Below are positions 28,201 through 41,289 of a stretch of DNA of 64,000 bases, one piece after another. The number at the start of each line of letters is the position of its first letter. Positions within the stretch are counted from its first letter, which is position 1. A program made the translations under genes and the position numbers. The stretch comes from Cardinalis cardinalis (Eukaryota > Chordata > Aves > Passeriformes > Cardinalidae). The notes below the pieces were generated by a model. The model saw nothing but the letters and a program-made list of their open reading frames with translations, was not told the origin of the DNA and ran no database searches. The stretch lies in contig JACDOX010000114.1 in NCBI GenBank assembly GCA_014549065.1, positions 1,308,902-1,372,901 on the forward strand, given 5' to 3'.

Positions 28201-30725
28201 TGGATTTTTTTTCTTTCTGTCTTTTGTGTGTGTAAATAGATTCCTTGACTTCAAACGCAGCTGAGCGGTACCTTGGTGTAGATANAAAGGAACAACATCT
28301 GGAAATAATAACTACTTAGCCATTAGTCTAATGCCCATAGAAGTGCTAAGATAATATTCACATTTGAATTCTGAAAGTTTTTTNGAATGAATCACCCTCA
28401 TGATCCTGGACTAAGCAAATAAATAGGATAAAGGTGGAAGGAGATATAATTAGGGGACTGTAATAGAACTTCCCAGTTGCTGACTTAATCTGTAAAAAGA
28501 TAAGTTATCTGCAAAAGATAACTGACCAGTTAAAGATTCTCTGGAAATCAAGGCTGACAATTAAAATTATATTAACAGCAAGAAAATGACTTTATTTTGC
28601 CATGTAATGTAGCCTCTAGTATCGCAGAAGAGTATGGGTAATTTTTCCTTGATTATTTGGTCATGGTCGTTTATTTATGAAAAATGTCTTATTCTGAATG
28701 GTGGGAGAAAAAGGCCGTGATCAAAGTTCCTTTTAGCCTGCCCTACCACTTCCCTGCTGCTGAATGTCTTAAATGTTTTAAACTCATCTAAGTGGCTTAA
28801 TGACACAGAAAACAGCATTTGTGAGGATGCATAAGTATTACCTAATGGANAGAAGTTTTGTCAACATCTCTGAGAGAAAAATAATTCTCAAAGCTGCACA
28901 TATAAACCAATGGTGACTTCAGAGAATGAGGCAGTCAGCTTCATCATTTTATTCCTCAGTGATAAGATATAAATTGTGAAAAGGACAATCACTGATTTCA
29001 GTGATTTTAGTCTCAATATGAAAAGTACACAGCAGTACTTTGACTCATATGTCTTTGGACACTTGGAATTTAGTTATAACATTTTGGTATAGCCCTGAGT
29101 TAAAGACTATATCTCTCATATTGTATTTAATGCGCTTATTGAGGTCATTCTTTCATTCTACAGTTTCCTGTAGACTAAAGCCTTTCTTGTTTTTCATTTT
29201 GTTTCCTGAAATGTATACTGAGAAATAAAGAGAGAAAAAACATTGTACGTACTTAACATGTATTCCTCAAAATCATANGATAATGGGTTCAAGGTGTTGT
29301 CATACCTTGCATGTGCACTGTGCGTGAAAAAGTCAAAACATAGAGTTACTTATTTTCTTTAATATTCCAATGCAGACCAAAGGCTAATATACATAACAAA
29401 ACTTCTCAGTGCAAAAAAAATAATAATAGTGCATGAAAAAGACATAAGACAAACACTTGCTTTACTGTAAAAATCAATCCAAAGTTTTACATTCTAAATT
29501 CTGAACAAGACAAAAAGACAACTTTTTGTCAAGATGCAGTTTCTCTCCAGACTAACATTTTAGGAAAGTTTCAAACTAGTGCTAAATAATTTACAGGTGC
29601 TCATTGGGCAACATTTGATTTATAATTCAAACAGATAGTATGTTGTTAATGAGAGTTTTTTGTGGTTATATTTTAAACCAAGACAGAACTGGNAAAAAAA
29701 AAAAACAAAGAAGAAAACATATGTTCTCAGAGAATTGCAATTCTGAAAACAAAGTTATAAGCATCCCCTTCCATTTGTGAAGATAGTGACGATATCCATG
29801 AAATGTCTCTTTGCCAGTAGTGGGTCTGCTGGAAATTTTCACTTTGGCAGTAGAGATTCATGTGATGCTGAATTTCCAAAACTGTCTAAAGGTTTCCGTC
29901 TGTTCTTTCCTAATGTGGGGTTTAGTGGAAATTTGTTGAGATGTACATATATGATGCTATGATATTTTTGTAACAGAAAGGCTTGGAAACTGTCATCCTC
30001 CATTAATTCTTTTGATTATTTACCTGTCTAACTACAGCAGGGATATGTTGAAAAGCCTGTCTGTGTGTATCCATGCCATCTAAGACTGCAGCATAGTAGC
30101 TTGGTCTACACTGAAATTTGGCAGGGGATTTAAGGTGTACTTTTCTTTTTTCTCAAGTTTTGAAAAGTACTTAGTGTCTGTTGNCATTTCTTCTTCTTTC
30201 TTTCCCCTAAAGAAGCAGGTAAATAAACAAAAAAACCCAAACCAAACCCCACAGAACTAAAAAGTCAATTACTCCAGATGTTGGTTGGGGCAGTTTGCAC
30301 CAAAAAAACCTCATTCTGTTTTGGTTTTTTCTTTTTGTAATGTTAGAGATTTTTTGTCTTTGGGAAATTGAAGAAGCATGTGAGCAACGTTGATTAAATT
30401 CTGTTAATATTTTAACTTTCATATTAACTATAACTTTAACAAGAGAGAATTCCATGCAAGGGAACCTGAGATAAGACACAGCTTAACTCAATGAATTAGA
30501 ATTTGGGAAATGTTTCCTAGTATGTGGGTGGAAAATAATTTGAAATGTCTATATTTTAACCCCTGGACACAGACAAGAGATGAATATCTAAATATGAGTT
30601 AACCCTTTCTCTATACCACTCTCATGAACTGTTAACATACTGTTAGCATCTTCTGGTCCTGAACAATTGACCAAAATGTTCAAAGTGTCACTGACCACTT
30701 ATGCTTTTGAAACTCTTTTATGAGT
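25261..30725. other. AT-rich unique-looking sequence, no gene seen
   Basis: A 95-codon open frame at 25903-26190 (plus) is unrecognised, and its AT-rich composition matches the flanks. A short C-run and CAAA repeat lies near 27293-27329. No known repeat family was recognised. Confidence 0.55.
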
Positions 30726-30791
30726 TTATTTATTTATCCTATTTATTTTTCTACTTCCTATTTATCCTATTTATTTATCCTATTTATTTTT
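30726..30791. repeat. Minisatellite of TATTTATTTATCC-type units
   Basis: Four to five imperfect tandem copies of a roughly 12-13 base unit built from TTTATTTATCCTA occur here, with one variant stretch (TTTTTCTACTTCC) in the middle. Confidence 0.75.
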
Positions 30792-33700
30792 CATGTGTAG
30801 TCTCAGAAGTGTGTTAAAATACAACACAAAAAAATTCAGTGCCTTCGCTATTTTATGCAAAAAAAGCTGTTCAATCAGGTGNACCCTCCTCCATATTTGA
30901 AAATACTCCTGGTTTAAAAATATATCATNTAAGCACAATGGAATTTTATGAGAAATGCAGGAAGGCACAGTAGTTTCAGTAACAATTCATGGGAAAAAAG
31001 GGAATGTTTTCTTTCTTGTATGGCCTGCCTTACTTTAGTATGAAAGAGGTATTACATAAACCCATTAAAGAACACAAATAGTGATGTTTACAAAATACAT
31101 ATGTATCTGGGAGTTGCTACTTATATTTCTGGAAGCAGACTCTGTAAAACTTTTCCACACAATTTAGGAACAAATGCAGCAACCTATTTATTTGTGTTTC
31201 CTTATTAATTTTGGGATGGAGAAGGAGAAATGTCTNTGTTATTCATAAGATGAAAGAAGGATAACCAAAGTATGCCAGAAGAATNGGTCTGATTAACAAA
31301 TTCTTAATCATTGGGAAAATACTAATAATAGGAAAATCATAAATTCATTTACTGACTCTACAATAGAACTTCCTGAGCTTAAAGGTTCAGGAAAACTTTA
31401 TCCTCAGTCAGGAAGCCTTAGCTTTGCTTGAGTTGATGTGTTTGGTTCTAGGTTATTTTGTGACATGAAACTGAGGAAATATATTAATATGCTTTTTAAT
31501 TTGTATGTTTCTCATTCCCTCCAAACTAAGCCTAAATCAGGCTCAAACAATTTGCTTGGCATTGGCATCCCTGAAAACAGTAAAATATATTTCTCTCCAT
31601 TAAATAAGGATAAAATATGTAATTGTCCCAATTTCTGAGTGGAAATCAGAATTGATATAACTCTTCATCATAACTACAGATAGATGCATGCTTATGTGCA
31701 TCTTTATAAGTCTCTAAGGCATAATTATGATGAGTTTATTGTCTGTCTATATGAATATTTAAGAGAACAAAGTACTATCAGATTCTCTCTTCTCAAGAAC
31801 TTAACCTAATGGACCAGAAAATTATCTGACCTAGAGCACTATTAATGGGCATATCCTTTCTCTCTGCACTCCTGAGCTCCTGAGGCCAAACCAAAAGATC
31901 ATTGTTGAGTTTACATTTGTCTCTTATGCAGGCATGACCTTCATTTACTTTAATGGGAGTTTTGCCTGATCTGATTCCCTGACACTTGCGTGATGCAGAG
32001 GAGTAGACTGCAAAGGAGGTGTTAGTAATGGCCTTTAAAACTGTCAAGAGCCCAAAGAACAGTGATGCTATCTCAAGGAAGACTTTTGTACAGGAGTCAT
32101 TTTATTTAGCGTTCTGTGTGACTGTGAGTGCATGAACTCTCTCTTTTTCCAGTATGCACTCAGAGGAAACTCCTCAAAATGGTCTGTGCTTTCCTCCCTT
32201 CTGCTGTGGGGTTTGCAACTATCTTCCCACTTTGTGCCTCATCTTATGATGGGAAACAAAATGACGTCAGATGAATCAAAATGCCTCACTACAACTGTAA
32301 AATTANCCTAGTAGCTTTAAGTAGGGACTTTTCCTTCTTGTGGAATCCCATAAAGTTGATCATACATTCAGATTACAATTCAATGGTAAGTGATGTTGAG
32401 AGCTATTCAATTGTTACAGTCCTTCTAACCCTCAAGAACTAATATTACATCCCCAAATACTAGTCAGTAAATTTTGGTTGGTAGCTACCTGGAAATTATA
32501 TATAAATTATCTAACTTAGTTATTCTTATATTCACAGCCATATGTACCCAAAAAAAGTATAAATTGCAATGTGACTTGATTTGAGGATGATGGAACTAGT
32601 GTGAGGTGCAGGAAGGAACTCTTTTTTTCCTCCAAGTTCTGTTAGCATGCATGGAAATGAACACCTTTTGTCTTAGACAGAGGATTGCTCTTATAATATA
32701 ATTCTATTTCCCTAAGGTTTAATTATATGTCACTGGATGAAGTGTTTTTTTGGATTTCAGTCCCTGTAATTTTATGTTGGCATTCCATTAAAATATTCCT
32801 GTTTGCAGGAGTTGAAATATTTTTTTACAAAATATTTTTTTCTTTTATTTACTTTAGTGTATTTGCCATTTTGTCTTTGTCATAAGNTAGACAACAGGGA
32901 CTAATGAGTTAAAAATTTGAAAAAGTGGCATTTGCAATNAAAAGTAGCTTTAAAAAATAAAAAACCCAAACTTCACAAGTTAAAAAAAATCCAAAGACAC
33001 TGTTTGAGACAGAATTCTTTCTTTGNAAGCAATGTACTCTCCTAAGTACTTGGAGCCTCTTTTATTTCGAATAGAGAAAACAGTGAAGTANTCCAAGCTG
33101 TAGTCCATCATTACAGAAAGTATAACAGGTTGTGATATAAGAGGTCTCTTCTTGATCCTATTTTCTCTAAAAATACAGTAGATTCTCTACATATGTCCCT
33201 GCTGTCTTCAAATGACCCGGATAAAAAATAAGGAAACTGACGTCTTTTTTTNTCTTTTAATTTTTTCTGGTACAGGAATTTTTGTCAATACTTGGGAAGG
33301 GCTGCAGTGAAGTTTCAGTGTGAGGCTGGGCTTCAATAGGCATTGTAAATTANCTGGATTTTTTTTTGAGCAATGGTTTAAGTATATTTTTGCCAACAGC
33401 CCTGTTTAAACCTATTCCTCTTCAGATTTACCTGAGTTTTCTTTGAAGCATTTAAACCTCTTCATGTGGNCTAGGAAATCACTGTCATCATTGTTTTATT
33501 ACTCTCCTTTGGACAAANGTGAATCAAGAAGTGTGTGTAGATTAGCTAAAGGAATGGAAAGTTGATTTCTGTTAATGTAAGAAGCCTGTACAGCCCATAT
33601 ATAAAATTTCCAGTGAAGTGTTGAGGGTGGCCACATTTCAAACCCTTTAATTGCCATATAGTGATCTAAATTAAAACAAAAAAGTAGAGAATGTGCTTTA

Positions 33701-35084
33701 TTACGGTATTGTAATGGTATGTCTAAAAGGAAAAAAAAGAGGATTATTTCATTATTGAAAAGAAAAAAGGCAGCATCGTTCAGGTGGAAATCATTGATGT
33801 CTTTCAAGTATGATGGTGAAGGAGGCAATGGCATACTAGTAAANGAAAACCTTTTCAGAGCTCAGCATGGCTTCAGGGATTTTATCTGCTCTGACATCTT
33901 TTATAATTTGACAGCTGCCTTCATTATTAAAAATGTCTAGCATCTGTAAATTTAAGCTATATCTTGTATGCAAAATGAGCAGTACATTTTCTTACCCTGA
34001 TTCCACTACAATGACAAACCTGAAATTTTGTAATCTACTGACACACTCAACTTTATCTGTTTCAATGGCTACTGCTTTTTCAAAATGTAAAATAATAAAA
34101 TAAATNACAGGCACACAATACTCCTTGCCTTAACTTTACACATTTTTGGGTACATTAGGCTTTGGGTTTGGATTTTATGTTTCTTCCCCCTTGATATTGG
34201 TCTGTAGGAGACCAAATTGATCAGAATTCATGATTAAAGAGCAATATGCAGCATGGTACAACAATAGTGTCTCAGTATCTCAGCATATCAATGCTGATAT
34301 TGTAAACAACAAGAAGGGACTAGNTCATTTTGTGTTGGGTCCATTTTCCACCAAAAATGGAATATTAATTTATTATGGAATTTCCACCAAAATGTATATC
34401 TGTGGAAAAAAGCAAACAAATAAACAAAATAAAACCAAAACAATCAAAAACCCCCAANACATGAAAGTAAAATTAAGGTGAAAAGGAAGCTATACTTTGT
34501 TTTAAATATTNGGATGGCTCACATACAAGGACAACAGGGAACCCAGCATGCCTCCTGTGNCTATGAATACAAGATCATTTCTTGTTTACGTCAAGTATCT
34601 GGCAGTCCAAATGAAGACTTTTGACAAAATCATGGGAGAGCTCAGTGTTTAATGATTGCAGCAAGTGTATACCCAGGCCTCATCAAATCTACTTTCATCT
34701 GTAAATTTATTTCAGATGAAACTGAAGGATTTTTAAACTTTCTGTCGCTCCTGGACTACTGTTATCCTAATTAAAGCTACTTTTCAGCAGGTTGTCAGAA
34801 TTCTGAAAGCCTGGACAAGGGGGTATCATTTCCTCAATAAATATACGCTAAACCCGTGTTTTCTGGAAATGTCAATCTAACTTTCAGGCACAAGGCAAAG
34901 CATAGCCTTTCAGTATTTTCTGAGAGATGCCGAGCAGTGGGAAGATATCAGAGGTATGACTGTCCTTGTGGGTGGTCCTATGCAGAGACCAGATGGCAGA
35001 AACTTGGGCAGATATTGCAGGAATTCACAGAGGAATTTTTAGGTGATCAGAAGAGGGTCACATGCATTAATTAAAAACACAAGG
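30792..35084. other. AT-rich unique-looking sequence, no gene seen
   Basis: Short open frames of up to 111 codons occur (33499-33834, minus), contain N codons and show no recognisable domain. A 72-codon frame at 34856-35074 (plus) ends just before the ancient CR1 relic and is also unrecognised. A CAAA-rich tract lies at about 34415-34455. Confidence 0.55.
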
Positions 35085-36200
35085 ATATATGATGTCAAAC
35101 CAACAGCCCATCCAGCCCAGAGCCAATCATCGACACAGGCAGAAGGAGATGTTTAGAGGGGAAACACCAATCTAGCTGCTTTTTGCAGTCCAAACTCAGT
35201 CAATTGCCACAGGCTGTCACNTAATGGTACACTGTTATTTAGAGATTTTAGTAAATGAATATCTAATTATTTTCCAGCTTACTGCGTGCCTCCACCTACA
35301 ACGTCATGGTGCAGTAAACTCTGTAAATTTGCTATTTGCTGTTTTAAGGAGGACCTTGTTTTGTCTGCTTGAAAAGAAACTCCTTCTTTAATTTGTAGGA
35401 ATTAGTTTTAGTTTGAAGAACCTTTGTTTTGGATATTTCAGTTTGGTCTTACTAGTTTTCAGGATTAATAATATCCCAATTTAGTGTTCTTCACCACAAA
35501 GGAGATTAGTAGCAATCACAGATTTGCAGATTCATTGTTTCTTTCTTCTCCAGGTCTCCAAAATCATGGAAAGAGCTGATCCCAGCACCTTCCCTATGGG
35601 ACCACATTGCATATTCTTCCCCATCCTGGAAAGCAACTGTTAAATCCAATTCTATGCTATTCTGTGTTACGCTACGCTATCCTACCCTACGCCTTCTATC
35701 ATTTAGCCAACTTTCAGTGCTTAAAGGAAGGTTTACACAACTTGTTTTCTTTAGTAGTCTTTGGTGAACCTTTAAAAACTCCAAATGCATTGATTCTACT
35801 ATCTCCTGTTTATACTTGAGCTTATAATCAAGAACTGCAACAGGTCAGTGAGGAAGGATTGCCCTTTACAGAAGATATGCTGACTCTTTCCCAAAAGGTT
35901 CTCTTTTACTGCTATGTTAAAGATTTTGTTTTTCTATTNTAGACTCAGACTCATTGTTCCTGTAATTCCCACAATCCTAGCTGAATGTCTTATCACAGAA
36001 AGGTAATCTTGACAGTCTTCCTGTTCTATGTGTGTGATGGCCTCACCATGACATGTTACACCATGGATGAAGTATCACTTGGTACTGCTGACTTATGAAC
36101 ATCTAATTTATCTATTTTGTCTAATATGTCCTGTATATTTTTACAAGTGATTTAATTTCTTTGACNTATGTGCTGCAAAAAGAAATCTATTCAATGTCTT
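35085..36200 (-). mobile_element. Ancient CR1-type LINE relic (RT and 3' region)
   Basis: The element is old and diverged and lies on the minus strand, so its 3' end is at the low coordinates. At 35829-35901 the complement reads GKSQHIFCKGQSFLTDLL, matching the conserved CR1/L3-clade reverse-transcriptase motif GxSQHGFxKGxSCLTNL. Upstream of it (about 36062-36130) is sequence resembling the segment before the RT core. Downstream (about 35280-35420) is sequence resembling the 3' part of ancient sauropsid CR1 elements, and at about 35100-35130 a piece resembling the terminal region that contains CCCATCCAGCCCAG. The order and orientation of all pieces agree, which supports one insertion of at least 1.1 kb. 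The reading frame is destroyed. The boundaries are approximate, and the relic may extend past 36200. Confidence 0.6.
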
Positions 36201-36668
36201 CAGTATAGACCAATTCACAGAATTCATTATCTACTATACCTTGTCACACCTGAGTTTTCCTTCAGAATTTTGTCACATGTTCTTGCCAATTCCCTATCAG
36301 AAGNGTCTTGATGTGTTTGTGACAGATTTATTATTAGTCTAAGCACATTTTTGAAGGTGCTATTCCAATTGTTATTGAAGGTTTTTAGGTTTCCTGTTCA
36401 TGTATATTCTGCATATTTTATGGTTTATTTGTTATCCATATTNAGTATGATTTTAATTTCTTCAACATAGAGTTTTATTTGTGTTATCATTGTTAACTTC
36501 TATTCTGAGCTCCTGACCTAATGTAAGAAGTGTAGGTCTATTTTGATTTCTTTTAATTTCATATTTTTTCTACTTAGACTTCTACTGTAATAATTTTTAG
36601 GTAGAATTCAAGATGAAAAGAGTGTTTTAGGTGTTTGTTTGGAATTGAATTTTCTTGTTACATTTTGC
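36201..36668. other. AT-rich sequence, possibly older LINE remnant
   Basis: No gene is visible. The stretch adjoins the upstream side of the minus-strand CR1 relic and could be its more diverged upstream part, but I could not align a motif. Confidence 0.4.
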
Positions 36669-36740
36669 TTGGCTGGTTGGTTGGTTGGTTAGTTGATTGG
36701 TTGGTTGATTGGTTGGTTGNTTGGTTGGTTTGGTTTGGGG
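36669..36740. repeat. (TTGG)n tetranucleotide microsatellite
   Basis: TTGG/GGTT units run for about 70 bases, with a few TTGA and TTAG variants and one N at 36720. The array ends in a TTTGGTTTGGGG transition and a short T run. Confidence 0.9.
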
Positions 36741-38100
36741 TTTTTTCCAAGGGTTTGTTCTCCCATTTCTTCTATAAATCTTTCTTCCTTTCTGAAAAAT
36801 GAAAACTCATATTCTGGGGTTTTTTTACCTGTTTCCTGATTCTAAACTTTCTTCTGGCATGGTCACTAACACATAACAAATCTCCCAATAATATCTCTTA
36901 AAATGGTTCCTCCTGCATGGCTCAAGACCAAATTTTTAACCGAATCTTTTCCTGAGAGTATTAAGACTTTTTTATTNTTCTAGAAATAAAACATTCATCA
37001 TAGCGAAAAAAGTAAATTTACACCTCATTCCATTCAATCCTATCAGATTTCTAGATAGGTAATCAGAATCTCTCACACTCAGTACTTCTCCCAAACTTGG
37101 AATTTTTCCTGTATCACTCAGCATTTTGTAGTTTTCTGATAAGGGCAGGCATAGTTCCATGCTAGTTCTACATTTTCATTATTAACATGAAATTTCCACC
37201 CAAAATGAATAATGCTTTTAAATTATGATCCTAATAATTTAATTTTCTCTAAGTTTCATACATTCATTCTTTCTCCATTATGTCCTAGTCTAGAATCCCT
37301 GTGAAGCTGGTAGCCTGGAAGTGCAACATTCCATGGCTTATCCTTTTTCTACCAAGTCTCTGAGTTACCTGGCATGTCAGGGTAATTGTTTAGATTCCAA
37401 GAATTGTAATAATTCCTTATGTTATTTTCTAGGCTCAATTAAAGAAACACTAGTAAGTTTTTTCCCCATTTCACTGATTAATGTTGCATATTCTATGCAT
37501 AAAGCACTCTGCTTCCCTTGTGAATTTCCTTCCTCTTTTGAGAGACACACTTAACATTAGCTTTGATGTCACTTCTGCAGACTACATCAGCCTGAACTAC
37601 CTGTTGAACCTTCTGCAACAACAGACTTTCTATTAACTTCTGATTTAAATAATCCTTTTGAGCATTTTAGTTTCAGGGTAACGTCACCATTATGAGTATG
37701 CCACAGCTGGTTTCTTTCTACTCAAGTTCCCCTGTCCATAAAGTTCTACAGTTGCTAATGTATCTAAAACCTTACTGTTTATTCAGTCTTCCTATTGGCT
37801 CCTCCACGTATTGAAACTCTAGACTTCTACCTATATATGGAATTAAATAGACTTTCAAAGTTGAAGAGTTCTCCTACTAGAAATACAAGCAGGGAAAAGG
37901 AAAGAAAGTGGTCGAGGTTCAAAGTGGACAAAGCAAAAGATTGTCGTCTCAACAAAAGTGAAAGTTTCTTGAGGCATTAAACTCTCATAGTGACCTTCGA
38001 TGCAGTGAGTCAGAGAAATACCCATGNCAAAGTGATATTATACACAGTATGGCAAATCTAACTAGATTATTATAAACCCATTACTTTTAAGAATATCCAG
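36741..38100. other. AT-rich sequence, no gene seen
   Basis: There are open frames of up to 77 codons without recognisable features. The style of the sequence (pyrimidine-rich, CpG-poor) would fit decayed repeat DNA, but I cannot assign a family. Confidence 0.5.
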
Positions 38101-38220
38101 AATGAGAACAATGGTTATGGATCTTTTCAATGGCAATTCATTCTTTTTTTTTTTTTTTTAATTGAGAACAATGGTTATGGATCTTTTCAATGGCAATTCA
38201 TTCTTTTTTTTTTTTTTTTA
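38101..38220. repeat. 60-bp tandem duplication, two almost identical copies
   Basis: The blocks 38101-38160 and 38161-38220 are identical except at their third base (A in the first, T in the second). Each contains AGAACAATGGTTATGG followed by a run of 16 T. Identity of 59/60 is far above that of other repeats here, so the duplication is very recent or an assembly error. Confidence 0.95.
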
Positions 38221-41200
38221 ATCATTCCTTTGAAGTCCATATTTACAATCTTTTCTTAGCAGTGTCCTCAATTCCCAAACTATGAAATGTGGGAAACATT
38301 CTCCTGGAAATAGAAAAAAATTATTTTTCCAGCTTTCTATTTTTTACAGTCAACTGTACATATTATTTTCCAGCCATTAGGGTATATATTTTTATGAAAC
38401 AAATTTACTTTAAATCATTCACTCTTTCAAAACTCAATGTTAATGGCATTTTTTAGTAGAAAATTATGAAAAAGCAGATTAAAACCATAACAAGTTCTTG
38501 TTTGTTCTGTGAAAAAATAAAAAATCAGCTGGCTTTTCAACATTGCATGGGCAAAGGTACAAAGGGAAGAAAAAATGTTTTTTGAACTTGGGAATGATTT
38601 TACTTGCTTGACACATAAAATACAATCTAAGTTCTGAGAAAAGTAATAGGCTACAAGTGCACAGAATTGATTTCTGTGTTCTGAAACATCTCTAGAAAAA
38701 ATTTGGTTTCCTTCTCATAGGAACAGGAAGCTGAAGAAAGCACTTCTCTAAAGAAACTGGAAAACAATGATCCAGTTATTTTATTGGAGGCGGTTATTTT
38801 ACTATAATTTGTTAGTGGAAAGAAAATTCACCATCATACTTTCCCCATATCAAAGTGTACATTTTCGTTTTTCTTGAGACAGTCAGTGTAAATATTACAG
38901 CTGTTTATCATTCTCCAAAAACCTGGGTCAATGCACTTTTTTCCAGCTACCATCAGCTGTGAATTTACAATTTGTTTCTTCTCTTTCAAGATAAAAAACC
39001 ATTTATTTTAGTGTATTATAAATTTTACCTTTTCTAGAATTACATATTTTGAGAACTATTTTGTGAGTCTATATTAACCCTTTCATATCGTATTCCTTGA
39101 TTGTTTTGAGACATCTTTGGGCAACTTGCCAGAGAGGAAGTATTAGGTTTCTAAGTGGATTGATGAGATGATTTCTTAGTATTAGATAATTTCTTAAGAT
39201 AATTAACACGTTCTTTTTAACTACACAGTAAAAAGAGCTTTGTCTACAATCAGTTTAGTCCTCAAACAATCAACATTGAATCCCTCAAAAAGTGTTCAAG
39301 TAAAGGTTCCATTTAGAACACAGCCCTGAAAAACAAAAGCACATTTTTGTGGCTGAATATTTGCAACTTTTAGGGCAAGCAGTGAGTTTTGAATACTTTG
39401 AATAAACCATCAGGTTCCATCAGGTATATTCATCACATTTATCCAAATTGCGTATGTCTGAGATTTATGGTGATGGAAACCAAGCTTTTAAGCTTTTTAA
39501 TCTGAAAGTGATGGTATTATATTTCTGTTACAAAGGCTTTTTCTGATTCGAGGAAATGGTTTCACACCATGAATGAAACTGAATGCAAAAGCTTATGTGA
39601 ATGTTGAACTGTTCAGAAAAGATTTCTGTTGCTTTTAAGACAGCATCACCATGGAACCTATATCAGATTGAAAGCCAATACAGTCCTATCTAAAGGAGAA
39701 ATATTTAAACACTGTTTTCCTGTCTAGCATTGAGGATGGAGAACAAAGTATAGCAGGCTATATGGTATAATTCTATGCTGGTGACTAGGAATGGTGTCCC
39801 AGACAAAGTGTATCAAAAGCTGCCACAGTTTTCTTTTATATTTTAAATATTAATTAAGCTTAGGGTAATGCTCATTACACTGTGATCTGGCCGCCCTAAA
39901 GTGTGAAGGATGCAAAACAGTGCAGATAATTGCACTTAGAGGCTTAAGTATGTATGACCTATCAGCCCAGCTGAGACAGGAGTCGCAGCATGCTTTCCTG
40001 AACCATAGATGAGAAGTCTAGAGAAGTGCTTTTGATTTATGAAATTTAATTGACTCTATTTAATGGAGTGACCTATTTTAAAAATAATTGCATGCAAAAT
40101 CAAGACAAGTAACATTTAGTGTGATGACCCGCCTTTAAGGGGAAGGGAAGAAATTTGAATTTCACTGTCTGTTTTTAAAGCTGAGTTTTAGACGACAACA
40201 CAACATTGCTTCATTAGGTTTTTTCCTTAATGAAGGTAGAACTTCCTCCTAGTCTTCCAGGTGTTTCAAAAAGAACATGAATGAAAGATGTACAATGACC
40301 TATTGATACGACTCTCATTCAAGATTCTCAACATNTTCAATCTACTTCCTTGTCAGATAACAAGGATACTGAGAAGATCAAAGTGTTCCCCCAATAATGA
40401 CCCCAGGCTCTCCCACCCTTAGTCAGGCTGATCAGTATTTCACCCCAAGCAATATAAGTAACTGTTAAGTAACAAGGTAATTCAGAGCCAACAAGTGACA
40501 GATTACACCTTTCTTACAATTTTTCTAATCTCATATTCACATTAGTTTCCATTTCTGATAGGTTGAAAGCTGTCTAGGACCANTATGTCTACATGTCATT
40601 CAAGTGGAAAGACAGGAAATCAAAGTGCCCTTTTTACTGCTATTATTCTTATTTTTATTATTATTGTGTCTAACAAAAAAAAACCCCCAAAATTCTTGAC
40701 ATTGCAGAGACTCCAATAAACCCACCACTGACTGCTGCCACACTTCACTCTTCAGCCAATAAAGACAAAGATTTGATTTCCTGGTCTCCTCAGTTTTGCA
40801 GACTAGTGCGTCCAATTTTTTTTTTTTATGCTATTTACTGAGAAACATCAGCCCACGTATTTCACACAGTTTAATGTCTGTTCTACAAATTGAGAAGAAA
40901 ATGCAAACAAGGACTATTTAATGATTGGTTGATATTTAAATATATATAATTATTTGAGTAGGTTTTTCTTTTATATTTATATCCCATAATCTGCATTTTT
41001 AGGAACCATTTGAAAGACAAGTATGAGGAAGAGATATAGTCAAAAGTCAGACCAGCCAGGTTTATTCGCAGAAAATGGATCCCTGAAATAAATATTGTGA
41101 GATTCATATTTACTGCTGGGATCCTCAGTATAGTTTAACATTTAGTCAGTCTGTGGGAGTGTAGGGAACATGAGATGTAGAGACGTTTCAGAGCTGTTAT

Positions 41201-41289
41201 CCATTATTTTGCTCCCAGAAGAGAATTCTTGTCCCAGAAATGTTTTTTGTAATTAATTTAACTATTAGAAAACATCTGGGGTGCCCTAG
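38221..41289. other. AT-rich unique-looking sequence, no gene seen
   Basis: No open frame reaches 80 codons and no repeat family was recognised. A small TTA-rich stretch lies at about 40640-40670 and a T run at about 40817-40827. Confidence 0.55.
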
